Assembly (NCBI GenBank): GCA_963677785.2
Contig: CAXXDH010000003.1
Coordinates: 2,294,001-2,358,000, forward strand
Direction: 5' to 3'
Length of the DNA stretch: 64,000 nucleotides
From: G963665495 sp963677785
Lineage (GTDB): Bacteria > Desulfobacterota > Desulfovibrionia > Desulfovibrionales > Desulfovibrionaceae
Positions 53,674-63,299 of this stretch are shown here, piece after piece. Positions within the stretch are counted from its first letter, which is position 1, and every line of letters starts with the position of its first letter. A program made the position numbers and the translations under genes. A model generated the notes under the pieces. It saw only the letters and a program-made list of their open reading frames with translations. It made no database searches and was not told the origin of the DNA.

Positions 53674-55122
53674 TCAGATTCGTTGCACCTCAACACGATT
53701 TCTTCCTTTCTCCTTAGCCCTGTACAAGGCCTTATCCGCTTCTATCAACAACTGGCGGATGGGATCTTCTGAAAAATTCACGCAATAGCCGCTTGTCACA
53801 CCCGCACTGATGGTAATCCTGAGGGAGTCGTCTTCCGTCTCAATAACGGTATCGGCGATACGCTCGCGCAAGCGTTCGGCTACTTGCACGGCGCCTTCCA
53901 GGTTGGTTTCCGGTAGCAAAACAGCGAATTCCTCCCCCCCTATCCGGCCGATGATGTCTTCTTTGCGGAAGGTTTCCTCGCAGGTATTGGCCAGAACGCG
54001 CAGGACATTATCACCCGTATAATGTCCGTACGTATCGTTTATATTTTTGAAATGGTCGGCGTCGATCATGATCAGAGAAATTTCATGCTGATGGCGTTTG
54101 CACCGGCTGAGTTCCGCAAGTCCTATCTCAATAAAATAACGCCTGTTGTACAGTTTGGTCAGGCTGTCCATCTTGGCCAGCTCCTGCAGCTTGGCCTCGT
54201 TTTCCTTTCGAGTGGTAATATCACGGATCGTGCCCACCGCATGCCAGGCATCATTCAACTTGATTGTGGAGAGGGAAATTTCGATGGGAAATTTTCGACC
54301 CTGCTTGTCTTGCGCTACAGCTTCCATAAATTTGGTAAAAGCGGCATCATGATTCTGGTGCTGTAGAGCTTCGATGCCATGTTCGACAAATTCAAGATAG
54401 ATGTCAGGGGTGATCAGGGTAAGAATGGAGCTACCCATGGCTTCATTGACGCTGTAACCGAACATTTTTTCGGCAGCCGGATTCCAAAAAACCACAGTGG
54501 AGTTGCTGTTGACCATGATAACAGCATCAAGAGCTGAATCAGTGATTGATTGGAGTTTGCACTCATTTTGCCGGAGCGCATCTTCGGCTCGGCGGCGATC
54601 CTCTAGTTCTCTGAGAGCGCGATCGCGCATTGCGGCATAATCATTGAGTCGGTGGTAGAGTTCGGTAACATCCTGAACAATGATAATTCCATAATAACCG
54701 GAATCCCCAGCAGTCCGTTTCTTGGCGGCACTGACCATCGTATGTTGCAAGCGTTCCGTACCGTCGGGCGCCGGACAGGTAAAAAAGTTTTTGTGCAATT
54801 GCGGGGAAAAAAGCGCGGGGGGACCGCCTTGGAGAACAGAATCAAGTCTGAGAGAATAAATGGGATTCTTCAGCTTGGGAAATGCTTCGAGTAAATCTTT
54901 GCCCAGGATGTCATCACTGGAAATATTGGTGCATTGGGCAAGCTTTTTGTTCCAAAAAAGCACGGTATAATCTGAGTCGATATAGCAGACGCCCACAGGC
55001 ACGCGGCTGAGGGCCTGCAGGTGGTCCACTTGCAACAGGTCGTCCGGAATAGGATGATTAAGGGGTAAAGAAGTTTTTTTCCTGGACATGGTGGCATTTT
55101 GCTTAGAAAAAGCAGTAAACAT
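53674..55122 (-). CDS. PAS-PAS-GGDEF diguanylate cyclase
   Basis: A 482-residue cytoplasmic sensor. Two PAS domains (residues about 30-155 and 190-310) are followed by a short coiled coil and a GGDEF domain with active site GGEEF (IIGRIGGEEFAVLL) and IDADHFKNINDTYGHYTGD. It should synthesise cyclic di-GMP. No membrane helix is present. PAS ligands are unknown; the first PAS is degenerate. The start may instead be ATG 55089. The gene is convergent with sppA. Confidence 0.9.
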   Translation of the reverse strand: MFTAFSKQNATMSRKKTSLPLNHPIPDDLLQVDHLQALSRVPVGVCYIDSDYTVLFWNKKLAQCTNISSDDILGKDLLEAFPKLKNPIYSLRLDSVLQGGPPALFSPQLHKNFFTCPAPDGTERLQHTMVSAAKKRTAGDSGYYGIIIVQDVTELYHRLNDYAAMRDRALRELEDRRRAEDALRQNECKLQSITDSALDAVIMVNSNSTVVFWNPAAEKMFGYSVNEAMGSSILTLITPDIYLEFVEHGIEALQHQNHDAAFTKFMEAVAQDKQGRKFPIEISLSTIKLNDAWHAVGTIRDITTRKENEAKLQELAKMDSLTKLYNRRYFIEIGLAELSRCKRHQHEISLIMIDADHFKNINDTYGHYTGDNVLRVLANTCEETFRKEDIIGRIGGEEFAVLLPETNLEGAVQVAERLRERIADTVIETEDDSLRITISAGVTSGYCVNFSEDPIRQLLIEADKALYRAKEKGRNRVEVQRI

Positions 55123-55857
55123 AAAATATCAATTCCGACGTTGAGAACCGGATAGAACTACTGTATGCGGAGTCTGTGGTAATACCTTCGTTGTTTGTTG
55201 TAAAAAAAAGATACAGATCGGCAAGTCCTGTAGGGTTCAATTCGAAGTATCTGCTAGTCGGTAAACAGAGCCTTTTACCTTGGAAGCGACAAGTGTACGG
55301 GCGGGATGATACCACAAGTAATGAACCTGCCCCCAAGAAAAATAGTATAGTATATTCTAATACCAAATGGAAGAAAGAAAATTGTGCTCCTTTTTTTTTT
55401 AGGAGTAAAGTAAGATTTTGGTTTATCAACGTTGAGACAGCAAAATCTCGGGTATAAGCAGATAGTATTGGTGTATAACCAGCTTATTTTAAAAATGAAT
55501 TTTCAAGTGCTCTCCGTTTTTTTTGAACATAAAAATAACATTTTGTAGCTGAGTGCGTAACTGATTATTGAAGAATTTCTTGAAACAGTCAGGTTAGGAA
55601 AAGCGCACACCCGGTACTTAGGGTGCCCGGTGGCTTAACGTGCGGCCAGCTTATAAAAAGTTGCCCGGTAGTCCGCAAATTCTTTCAAAATGGAAATGAT
55701 TGAGACAGGTATAATACGCGGAATATGACCGTAACAACCAAGACATAAAAACAATTTCAAATTCAGGTTGTCTGCAAAGTGTATTTTCATTATAAAAAAG
55801 TTGCCCGAAATGAGATGAAAAGGGAAATGGAAGAAACTGTTTGGGAGGCTGAAAAAC
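55123..55857. other. AT-rich intergenic region before the T6SS cassette
   Basis: 735 nt without a convincing gene. Two near-identical copies of TTATAAAAA(A)GTTGCCCG lie at about 55650 and 55791, some 140 nt apart and both upstream of vgrG. They could be regulator sites. No terminator of clear strength was seen. Confidence 0.6.
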
Positions 55858-58656
55858 ATGTCCGAAGCCGTGTATTCTTTCCAATTTACTGTCAGTGGCT
55901 TGCCGGAGAATACGTTTGTTGTTCATAGCTTTACAGGAAATGAAGGCATTTCGGAACTCTATCATTTCGATGTGTTGCTTGTGTCAGAAAAGACGGACAT
56001 CAATTATGATAAAATTCTCCAAAAATCCTGCCAATTAAAAGTTACAGGAAGAAATCATTCCCTCCTTTTCAATGGAATCGTCAGCTCTCTCAGATTCAAG
56101 GAGTTCCAATCCGGAAATGCCCTCTACCAGGCAGTTCTTGTGCCGCAACTGTATAATCTCACTTTGCAAAAACATAGCCAGGTTTTTTTGAACAGCTCTT
56201 TGACCGAGATAATCAAGTCCGTTTTGGATGTTGGCAATATCAGCAACTATGATTTGCGGTTGAAGGGATCCTACCAGCCTATGGAGTATGTTTGTCAATT
56301 CAATGAAACCTATTACGATTTTCTCTCGCGTTGGATGGAACATTCGGGATTGTATTATTTTTTCGAGCAGGGAAAGGATGGGGAAAAACTCATCATCACC
56401 GATACGGCCATTTCTCACAGCATGTTTGATGGTTCTGAATTGACCTATTTGCCGATTTCAGGCCTGGACGACAATATCCGCGAAGATGTGGTCTATAATT
56501 TTATTGCCGAGTACAGCAGCGTGCCGAAAAATGTCCTGTTCAAGGATTATAGCTACCAGCATCCCTCTCTCTCCTTGCAAGGCCAGGCAGATGTCCTGGA
56601 AAGCGGCGTGGGCACGTATTACAGCTATGGAGAAAATTTTCAGGATCCCCAGGAAACCGCCAAATTCGCCCAGGTGCGCGCAGAAGGCTTCCAGTGCCGC
56701 CAGACACAGATGCACGGTGAAAGTCTTTGTCCGGCAATGCTCTCGGGCTACAGTTTCTCTCTGCAGAAACATTTTCATTCCGATTTTAATGGGGACTATC
56801 TGCTGACCAAAGTACAGCACAAGGCCAGAAACCGTACGGCCTTTACCACGGCCATGGGCACCCAGCGGCAAGCCGAGGAAAAGAAAAGCGTCTACTCCAA
56901 TTCGTTTACGACCATCCCTTTGAAACAGCAGTTTCGTCCGCCCATCGATACGGAAAAACCCAAGTTTTTCGGTATGCTCAGCGCGCATATCGATGCCGCT
57001 GGTTCGGGCAAATATGCCCAGTTGGATAAATACGGCCGCTATAAGGTGATTCTGCCTTTCGATCTTTCAGGCCGCAAAGACGGCAAGGCATCTTCCTGGC
57101 TGCGTCTTGCCGAGCCGTACGCGGGATCCAATTACGGCCTGCATTTTCCGCTGCTCAAAGGGACGGAAGTGCTGATTACTTTTGTGGAGGGGGATATCGA
57201 CCGGCCGGTGATCATCACAGCCATTCATAATTTTGAACAACTGAACCATGTCAAGGACAGCAACCAGCCCATCAACTCCATTACCACGGCCGGGGGAAAT
57301 CAGATTGTTATGGGGGACACCGGCGGCAAGGGCTTTATCGGCTTCCGCCTGCCCAACAGCCAGGGTGGATGGGTCATTGCGGAATCGGACGAGGGGACAG
57401 GCAGCGGCAGTGCCGGGAGCCATTCCAGCGCGGAAGGCAAGGGCGGTGATGACGGCGGCGGCGAATCCGGCGGCAAATCCGGAGGTGGCGAAGGCGGGGG
57501 CGATAGCGGCGAAAGCGGGGGCGATAGCGGCGAAAGTGGCGACGATTCAACGTTCATGTCTTACGATAAAGAACACTTTGAAAGTTCTTTCAGTCAAAAA
57601 ACAGAGATAACGGGCGGAACGAGCACGGAAATAGGTTTCGGCGTCAAAAATGAACTGTTTGTGGGCGGCAAGTCCGACCTCGCCGCCGGATTATCCTGGG
57701 GCGCCACCCTGGGGCCTTCCATGGAATACGCCTGGGGCGACAAAGTCGGGTTCGGCAGCGAAGAATTCAGTTGTCACGAAGAAAGAGCTTTTTTGCTGGA
57801 AGAGGAGTTTGAGGTCAAGGTTGGCCCGAGAGACACGCTGGTCACGACAATGAATTCACTTCGAACAGCGTTCAAAGCCCTGATAGCGTCCTCTATCGCC
57901 ACATCTACTGAAAATTTTCTCTCCTTTGAGCTGGCTTTTAATAATAAAGAGAACCTCAACGACGGGTACCAGAACTGGGTCAGCCTGATGACGGATGGTT
58001 TCAGTCTGGCGGATATCGCATTCAGTTCGGCCATCATGATCTGGGTTCACAAGCTCCTGAACCAAGTGAAAACAATATCGCAGCAATCCTCGACGGCCGC
58101 CTCATTTACGCTTTCCAAAAAGCACGGCGTGGATGTCAAAGTGGACAGCGCCATCGGAGCAGAGGCGAAAGTGGCAATCGGAGTGGGGGAATCCATCCCT
58201 ACGGTACAGCCCGGTCCTGTCGCAGGGGCTGCAGCAACGAACCTGGCATCCACGTCCACGCTGGATCCCTTGGCCAGTTCCCTGATTTCAATTGATGCAG
58301 GCGGAAAGTCGGTCACTGTGACGAATCAGGACACAGCCAGCCTGAAGCTCAATGAAGGTACTACGATCGATCTTCAGGTCAAGGGCGCCGGAGAACTTGT
58401 ATTGACTGCAACGGATGCCAAACTGCTTTTTGGAGAAAATTCATCTCTGGTGATGGATGAAGATCAATTGACAATCACCTCGGGCGTGGAAACGAAACCG
58501 ACTATTGAGCTTAATGAAGAACAGCTGTTGTTGAAATATCTGGATTGCTCAATCGAACTAGGCCAGGAAGGCATAGCCATGAAATCTCCGGCTCTCAAAG
58601 CGCAAGCCGACAGTGAAGTGAAAATCAATGCGGACGGCTTGATCTCTCTGGGGTGA
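55858..58656 (+). CDS. vgrG: T6SS spike protein VgrG/TssI with C-terminal extension
   Basis: A 932-residue VgrG. Residues 1-500 match the gp27/gp5 core (FTVSGLPENTFVVHSFTGNEGISELYHFDVLL start, FNETYYDFLSRWMEHSGLYYFFE, then the OB segment KYGRYKVILPFD with SSWLRLAEPYAG). A Gly/Ser/Asp/Glu linker at about 511-563 has a 21-nt repeat unit. A 370-residue extension follows, with a hydrophobic helix near 717-737 (ADIAFSSAIMIW) and a beta-rich end (INADGLISLG). It could be an effector domain or an elongated spike. A GGGAGG site precedes the ATG. The DUF2169 gene starts 6 nt later. Confidence 0.92.
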   Translation: MSEAVYSFQFTVSGLPENTFVVHSFTGNEGISELYHFDVLLVSEKTDINYDKILQKSCQLKVTGRNHSLLFNGIVSSLRFKEFQSGNALYQAVLVPQLYNLTLQKHSQVFLNSSLTEIIKSVLDVGNISNYDLRLKGSYQPMEYVCQFNETYYDFLSRWMEHSGLYYFFEQGKDGEKLIITDTAISHSMFDGSELTYLPISGLDDNIREDVVYNFIAEYSSVPKNVLFKDYSYQHPSLSLQGQADVLESGVGTYYSYGENFQDPQETAKFAQVRAEGFQCRQTQMHGESLCPAMLSGYSFSLQKHFHSDFNGDYLLTKVQHKARNRTAFTTAMGTQRQAEEKKSVYSNSFTTIPLKQQFRPPIDTEKPKFFGMLSAHIDAAGSGKYAQLDKYGRYKVILPFDLSGRKDGKASSWLRLAEPYAGSNYGLHFPLLKGTEVLITFVEGDIDRPVIITAIHNFEQLNHVKDSNQPINSITTAGGNQIVMGDTGGKGFIGFRLPNSQGGWVIAESDEGTGSGSAGSHSSAEGKGGDDGGGESGGKSGGGEGGGDSGESGGDSGESGDDSTFMSYDKEHFESSFSQKTEITGGTSTEIGFGVKNELFVGGKSDLAAGLSWGATLGPSMEYAWGDKVGFGSEEFSCHEERAFLLEEEFEVKVGPRDTLVTTMNSLRTAFKALIASSIATSTENFLSFELAFNNKENLNDGYQNWVSLMTDGFSLADIAFSSAIMIWVHKLLNQVKTISQQSSTAASFTLSKKHGVDVKVDSAIGAEAKVAIGVGESIPTVQPGPVAGAAATNLASTSTLDPLASSLISIDAGGKSVTVTNQDTASLKLNEGTTIDLQVKGAGELVLTATDAKLLFGENSSLVMDEDQLTITSGVETKPTIELNEEQLLLKYLDCSIELGQEGIAMKSPALKAQADSEVKINADGLISLG

Positions 58657-58662
58657 AAAAAC

Positions 58663-61233
58663 ATGCGCATCCTCAAAACACCTCAAGTAGGTCTGCTGTT
58701 CCGGACGTTTCCCAGGGAAGGTGGATTTGCCCTGGCCGCCTCAGCGTACGCCTGTTTTTCCCTGGGGGAAAAAGACCAGGGCAGATTGCTGACTGAATCA
58801 AACATGTGGCAGCTGCTGCGCAAGGCCTTGCAGCCCAGTGATATTTTTGACATGGGGTTCCCGAAGCCCGGGGCCGAGTTTTTGATGTACGGGCGTTGCC
58901 ATCCCGCCGCGGCCGGCTTCACGGGCATGACGGTACGCGTACAGGTGGGCGAGCGGAGCAGATCACTGCAGATCATGGGCCCGCGCCGCTGGCAGGGCGC
59001 GCACTGCGGCGCGCCAGAACCGCTGGAACCGGTGCGCCTGGACTGGACGCAGGCCTACGGGGGGCCGGAGTATCCGCAGAACCCCCTGGGCAAGGGCCAT
59101 ACGCGGGATAAAAAGACGGACGGCCTGGACGCTCCACAGCTTCTGATGCCCAATGAATTGCTCACCCGGCCGGATGAAGAGCACCAGCCCGTGAGCTTTG
59201 CGGCCTTGCCGCCTTTTTGGCCCCAGCGGACGCAATTGCTGGGCGCATTTGACGAGAACTGGAAATACAAGGACTGGCCCTATCTCCCCAGCGACAGCAA
59301 GGCGGAATATTTTTTTTCGGCCCAGCCGGGGCAACGTTTCGAGGGCTTTTTTCAGGGAAATGAATTTTTGACCATTGAAGGAGCCCACCCGCGCCGCCAG
59401 GTCATTGAGGGCAGACTGCCCGATCTGCGGGCCCGAATTTTTGCCATGACCCGAAAGAGCGGGGGCGGCAAATTTTTGGAACTACCCGTTCTGGCGGATA
59501 CGCTCTGGCTGCTCCCCGAGCAAGAGGCCGCCATCCTCTGCTATCGGGGCGTATTGCAGGATGTGGAAGAGGACGCGTGCGACGTGGCTCATCTTGTCGC
59601 CGCTTGGGAACCGCGGCAAAGCGAACCCTTGCCTGAGGAGCACTATCTACAGCAGTTGCGAGCGGAAACCACAACAAAGAAAGTTCCTGCGGACGAAGAC
59701 CAGGCAAGGCCTGCCCCTGAATCCGCCGGCTCTGCGGCGGAAACGGTTGCGTCAAAGAGAGAGCCGGAACCCCAAATTCAGAGCGAAGATCCTGTAGAGC
59801 ATGAGATCAAAGCGCAAGTAAAAGCCTTCGAAACGTTTGTGAATAGCCGTATGGCTGAAGCCGGGCTCACGCCGGAAAAACTCGATGTGTTTCTGCAGTC
59901 CGTGCAGCCGGAGATCAAAACTCCGCATCCGGAGCCGGACTTGGATGAAAGCGTTGCGGCGTTGCAGCAAGAGGTGGAAAAAGTGCTTGCGGACCGGGGG
60001 CACGATCCGGAGGCCGTTGATAAAATTTTGCAGGCGAGACAGGCCGTACCGCCTACTCCGGAACAGGTGGAGCTTTTTTTCGAAAAAACTCTGGCGCGGC
60101 CCGGTCTTTCGGCCAAACAGCGCAGTTCCCTGCTGGAAATGCGTAAAACCCATGAGGAACTTGCAACCGTTTCCAGCCGACTTGATGTGCTGCACCGGGA
60201 AATGCAGTCTCCGGCCGCGCCTCCTCAAGAAGAGTTCTCCACAGGCTCTGCGTCGTCTGAAACTCCCCATAAGGAAGGGACGCTGGGCTACGCGGGCAAG
60301 GATTTTTCCGGAGCGGATTTTTCCGGGCGCAATCTCGCGTACGTGAACTTTCAGGACGCCATCCTCGAAGGGGCGGATTTTTCCAATGCCATTCTGGTCG
60401 GCGCGGATTTTTCCGGGGCGATTTTGAAAAAAGCCGTTTTTACAGGGGCGCAGCTGTCAGGTACGCAATTCGTCAGAGCCCAGGCCAATGGCGTACTCTG
60501 CAATCAGGCCAATTTGCTTGGGGCCAACCTGAGCAAAGCCGATTTTTCCAACAGCGACTTTTCCGAAGCCAGTCTGGATTGCTCGGAACTTGCGGGCTGC
60601 GATTTTTCCCATGCAACCATGCGTCAAATCACGGCCAAAGGAATACGGGCGGAAAAAATTTCTTGTGCCTACGCCGACCTGACAGAAGCGTTTTTTTGCA
60701 ATGCCGATTTGCGGCAGGCGGATTTTTCCCACGCTGTTCTGTTGCAGGCGGTATTTCGCAAATCCAACGCCGACAAGGCGGAGTTTTACGCCGCAAATGG
60801 CGAGCGGGTATCCTTTTTGGACGCTTCCATTATCAATTCGCGGGCTGATCACCGAACGCGTTTGCGCAAGGCGGTTCTGCGCAACGTCAAATTGGACAAC
60901 GCGCGCTGGAGCGGAGCGGATCTGACAGGAGCCCGGTTGTGGAATGTGACCCTGGACAGAGGTGATTTTTCCAATACGTCCCTGGAAAAAATAGTCATGC
61001 TTCGGGTAAAAGCGCGCTGGGCCAATGCCAACAAGGCCAGCATCGAAGGCGCGAGCCTGCGCCGGGTGAACATGTTTCGGGGAACGCTGCGCAAAGCCAG
61101 AATAGTCAAAACACGGGTCCAGCTGGCCAATCTTTTTGGGGCGGACCATTACGGCGTCTATATCAGAAACAGGCGGGCCAAGGATTCGAACATCAAACGT
61201 ACGTTGCGCGAAAGGACTTCTGAAAATGCGTGA
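58663..61233 (+). CDS. DUF2169 adaptor fused to pentapeptide-repeat domain
   Basis: An 856-residue paralogue of the protein at 2053. The DUF2169 domain (1-300) starts VGLLFRTF and continues with RCHPAAAGFTG, DWTQAYGGPEYPQNPLGKGH and DENWKYKDWPYLPSD, matched block by block in the other copy. A Glu/Gln/Ala-rich helical middle follows (about 330-535), then pentapeptide repeats from about residue 541 (GYAGKDFSGADFSG). As a DUF2169 protein it should bind PAAR-like cargo and VgrG; it is flanked by both. Its end overlaps the next gene by 8 nt. Confidence 0.9.
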   Translation: MRILKTPQVGLLFRTFPREGGFALAASAYACFSLGEKDQGRLLTESNMWQLLRKALQPSDIFDMGFPKPGAEFLMYGRCHPAAAGFTGMTVRVQVGERSRSLQIMGPRRWQGAHCGAPEPLEPVRLDWTQAYGGPEYPQNPLGKGHTRDKKTDGLDAPQLLMPNELLTRPDEEHQPVSFAALPPFWPQRTQLLGAFDENWKYKDWPYLPSDSKAEYFFSAQPGQRFEGFFQGNEFLTIEGAHPRRQVIEGRLPDLRARIFAMTRKSGGGKFLELPVLADTLWLLPEQEAAILCYRGVLQDVEEDACDVAHLVAAWEPRQSEPLPEEHYLQQLRAETTTKKVPADEDQARPAPESAGSAAETVASKREPEPQIQSEDPVEHEIKAQVKAFETFVNSRMAEAGLTPEKLDVFLQSVQPEIKTPHPEPDLDESVAALQQEVEKVLADRGHDPEAVDKILQARQAVPPTPEQVELFFEKTLARPGLSAKQRSSLLEMRKTHEELATVSSRLDVLHREMQSPAAPPQEEFSTGSASSETPHKEGTLGYAGKDFSGADFSGRNLAYVNFQDAILEGADFSNAILVGADFSGAILKKAVFTGAQLSGTQFVRAQANGVLCNQANLLGANLSKADFSNSDFSEASLDCSELAGCDFSHATMRQITAKGIRAEKISCAYADLTEAFFCNADLRQADFSHAVLLQAVFRKSNADKAEFYAANGERVSFLDASIINSRADHRTRLRKAVLRNVKLDNARWSGADLTGARLWNVTLDRGDFSNTSLEKIVMLRVKARWANANKASIEGASLRRVNMFRGTLRKARIVKTRVQLANLFGADHYGVYIRNRRAKDSNIKRTLRERTSENA

Positions 61234-62263
61234 GATACTGCAGAAAATGATGGCCGAAGGGCAGACGATCAAAAATCTTGATTTTTCCGGCCAGAATTTA
61301 TCAGGGATAGATTTCTCCGGCGCCATGTTTGAAAATGTGAATTTTCAGAATGTTGTACTCAATGAGGCGCTCTTGACGCGGTCCGTTTTCCAGGAGTGCA
61401 CGTTTGACGGCGCCAAATTGCGTGAGACCGTTCTGTCCGATACGGAATGGGAGTCTTGTACGTTCGTGGAGGCGAATTTTACCAAGGCTCAGGCGAAAAA
61501 CGCGGTTTTCGAACTGTGTGATTGCAGTAAAACGTGTTTTCAAAACAGTTGGCTGCCACAGGCCATTTTTACCGACTGCGTGTTCACGGATACGGATTTT
61601 TCCCATGCGGACCTGAACCGGGTCATGCTGCTGGGGGCGCAGCTGCAATCCGTACGCTTTCAAAACACCAATTTGCAAAAAGCCTTGTTGACGCAAGCCA
61701 ATTTGGCCAAGCAGACGTTCGCCGGATGCACCCTGGTGTTGACCTGTTTCAACGGCAGCGACCTGCGGGGCGTACGCCTGTCCGACCTGGAGATTACCAA
61801 CGCGTCTTTCAACGGCGCCGACCTTACCGACTCGCGATTTGAGAGGTGTCGGGGAAAATATCCGCATTTTCAGAAGGCCAGGGCCCTAAACACGGATTTT
61901 TCCAAGTGCGAATTGCCCATGGCGGTTTTTTCCCAGGCTGATTTGCAAGGGGCGAATTTTTTTTCCGCACAGCTGCAATACGGGCAATTCAGGGAGGCCG
62001 GCTGTATGGGAACCAATTTTTCCAGAGCGCAGCTGGACTATGCGGATTTTTCCAGAGCAAAGCTGGAAAAAACAGACTTTTCCTTTGCGTCGCTGCTTTC
62101 CACGAACATGCACCGTGTGGATATGAAGCAGGAAGGGTTTCATCAGGCGGATACGAGCAAGGTCAAAACCACGGACGCCTTGCTGGCGGAAGCCGAGGAC
62201 TGGGAGCCGGAAGCGCCGTTGCGCGGCCGGCAGGGGCATGAGATTTCAAAAACAGAGAGTTGA
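61226..62263 (+). CDS. Pentapeptide-repeat protein of T6SS cassette
   Basis: A 345-residue, nearly all-pentapeptide protein. It starts MREILQKMMAEGQTIKNLDF, and its shared tail has TNMHR and LAEAEDW. The ATG at 61226 lies inside the end of the DUF2169 gene, aligned with the start of the left paralogue. It contains more Cys and Phe repeats (CTFDG, NFSRA) than the left copy. Function is unknown, but it recurs in both cassettes between the adaptor and the PAAR-like gene. Confidence 0.88.
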   Translation: MREILQKMMAEGQTIKNLDFSGQNLSGIDFSGAMFENVNFQNVVLNEALLTRSVFQECTFDGAKLRETVLSDTEWESCTFVEANFTKAQAKNAVFELCDCSKTCFQNSWLPQAIFTDCVFTDTDFSHADLNRVMLLGAQLQSVRFQNTNLQKALLTQANLAKQTFAGCTLVLTCFNGSDLRGVRLSDLEITNASFNGADLTDSRFERCRGKYPHFQKARALNTDFSKCELPMAVFSQADLQGANFFSAQLQYGQFREAGCMGTNFSRAQLDYADFSRAKLEKTDFSFASLLSTNMHRVDMKQEGFHQADTSKVKTTDALLAEAEDWEPEAPLRGRQGHEISKTES

Positions 62264-62272
62264 GGAGCGCCT

Positions 62273-62659
62273 ATGTTCGCTTGCACCATGGAAACCGGCA
62301 TGGCCCTGGGCGTGCCGGATGTCTGTAAAACCCCGCCGGTAGGGGAGCCCGTCCCTTATCCCAATGAGGCGGAAATGCCCCTGGCCGAACCCACAGCCGA
62401 GAAGGTTCTGGTTGTGGGAACCCCGGCCCTGAACCTTTCCTCAACAGTTCCCATAACCTTGGGAGACACCACGGGAGTCATGGGCGGAGTGGCCTCCGAA
62501 ACCGTAATGGCTGATATGAAATTTTCAGAAGGCAGCGAAAAAGTGCGGCTCGAAGGCAGTCCGGCCGTACGGTTGACAACGCCCACCACGCATAACAATG
62601 AAAACACGATCGGAGTGGTGATCGAACCCAGCCAGGAAAAAGTCATGATTCTGTCCTGA
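62273..62659 (+). CDS. PAAR-like DUF4150 protein
   Basis: A 128-residue PAAR-like protein without an attached toxin domain. It has CKTPPVGEPVPYPNEAEMPL, VLVVGTPALNLSSTVP and TPTTHNNENTIG. Such proteins sharpen the T6SS spike and bridge effectors to VgrG. A GAGGAG site precedes the ATG. The left-end copy is longer or continues beyond the window, so cargo may differ. The next gene, a DJ-1 protein, starts 33 nt later. Confidence 0.88.
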   Translation: MFACTMETGMALGVPDVCKTPPVGEPVPYPNEAEMPLAEPTAEKVLVVGTPALNLSSTVPITLGDTTGVMGGVASETVMADMKFSEGSEKVRLEGSPAVRLTTPTTHNNENTIGVVIEPSQEKVMILS

Positions 62660-62692
62660 GGGGCGTATGCGACGGGTTAACAGGAGTTTTTC

Positions 62693-63253
62693 ATGAGCAA
62701 ACACGTACTGGTGCCTTTGGCAGAGGGCTTTGAAGAAATCGAGGCCGTGGCGGTCATTGATATTCTCAGGCGGGCCGGCGTATCCGTGACCACAGCCGCT
62801 GTGGGCGGCAATGGCCTGGAAGTGTCCGGAGCGCACGCCATTGCCGTGCGGGCTGATGCGGCCATAACGGATTGCGAAGACCAGGATTTCGACATGATTG
62901 TGCTGCCGGGAGGCATGCCTGGGGCGGCAAATTTGTCCGCTTCCAACGCCTTGCACCGTATTTTGCAAAAGCATAACGGCAACCAGGGGCTGCTGGGAGC
63001 CATCTGTGCTGCCCCAGCCGTGGTGCTGCAGCAAAAGGAATTGCTGGCCGGGCGCAAAGTTGCCTGTTATCCGAGTTTTCGGGAGCAGGTCAATGAAGCG
63101 AGTCGTACGGATGCACGGCTGCAGCTGGCAACGGGGCTGATTACCGCTGCGGGACCCGGAGTGGCGCTGGAATTCGGCATTGCCCTGGTGCGGGAATTGG
63201 TTGGAGAGGATGCTGCGGCAAGCATCGCCGGGGCCCTGTTGCTGCAGGCATGA
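62693..63253 (+). CDS. DJ-1/PfpI family protein (YajL/ThiJ-like)
   Basis: A 186-residue DJ-1 fold protein. PLAEGFEEIEAVAVIDILRRAG opens it, DMIVLPGGMPGAANL precedes the helix, and the nucleophilic Cys105 is in GAICAAPAVV; the acidic Glu15 partner is present. Members act in oxidative stress defence or glyoxal repair; ThiJ-type thiamine activity is doubtful. An AGGAG site supports the ATG. It follows the T6SS cassette but need not be part of it. Confidence 0.92.
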   Translation: MSKHVLVPLAEGFEEIEAVAVIDILRRAGVSVTTAAVGGNGLEVSGAHAIAVRADAAITDCEDQDFDMIVLPGGMPGAANLSASNALHRILQKHNGNQGLLGAICAAPAVVLQQKELLAGRKVACYPSFREQVNEASRTDARLQLATGLITAAGPGVALEFGIALVRELVGEDAAASIAGALLLQA

Positions 63254-63299
63254 TTTGCCGGTTTTACCGCGAAGATGCTGCGCAGTTGTCAAAAACAAA

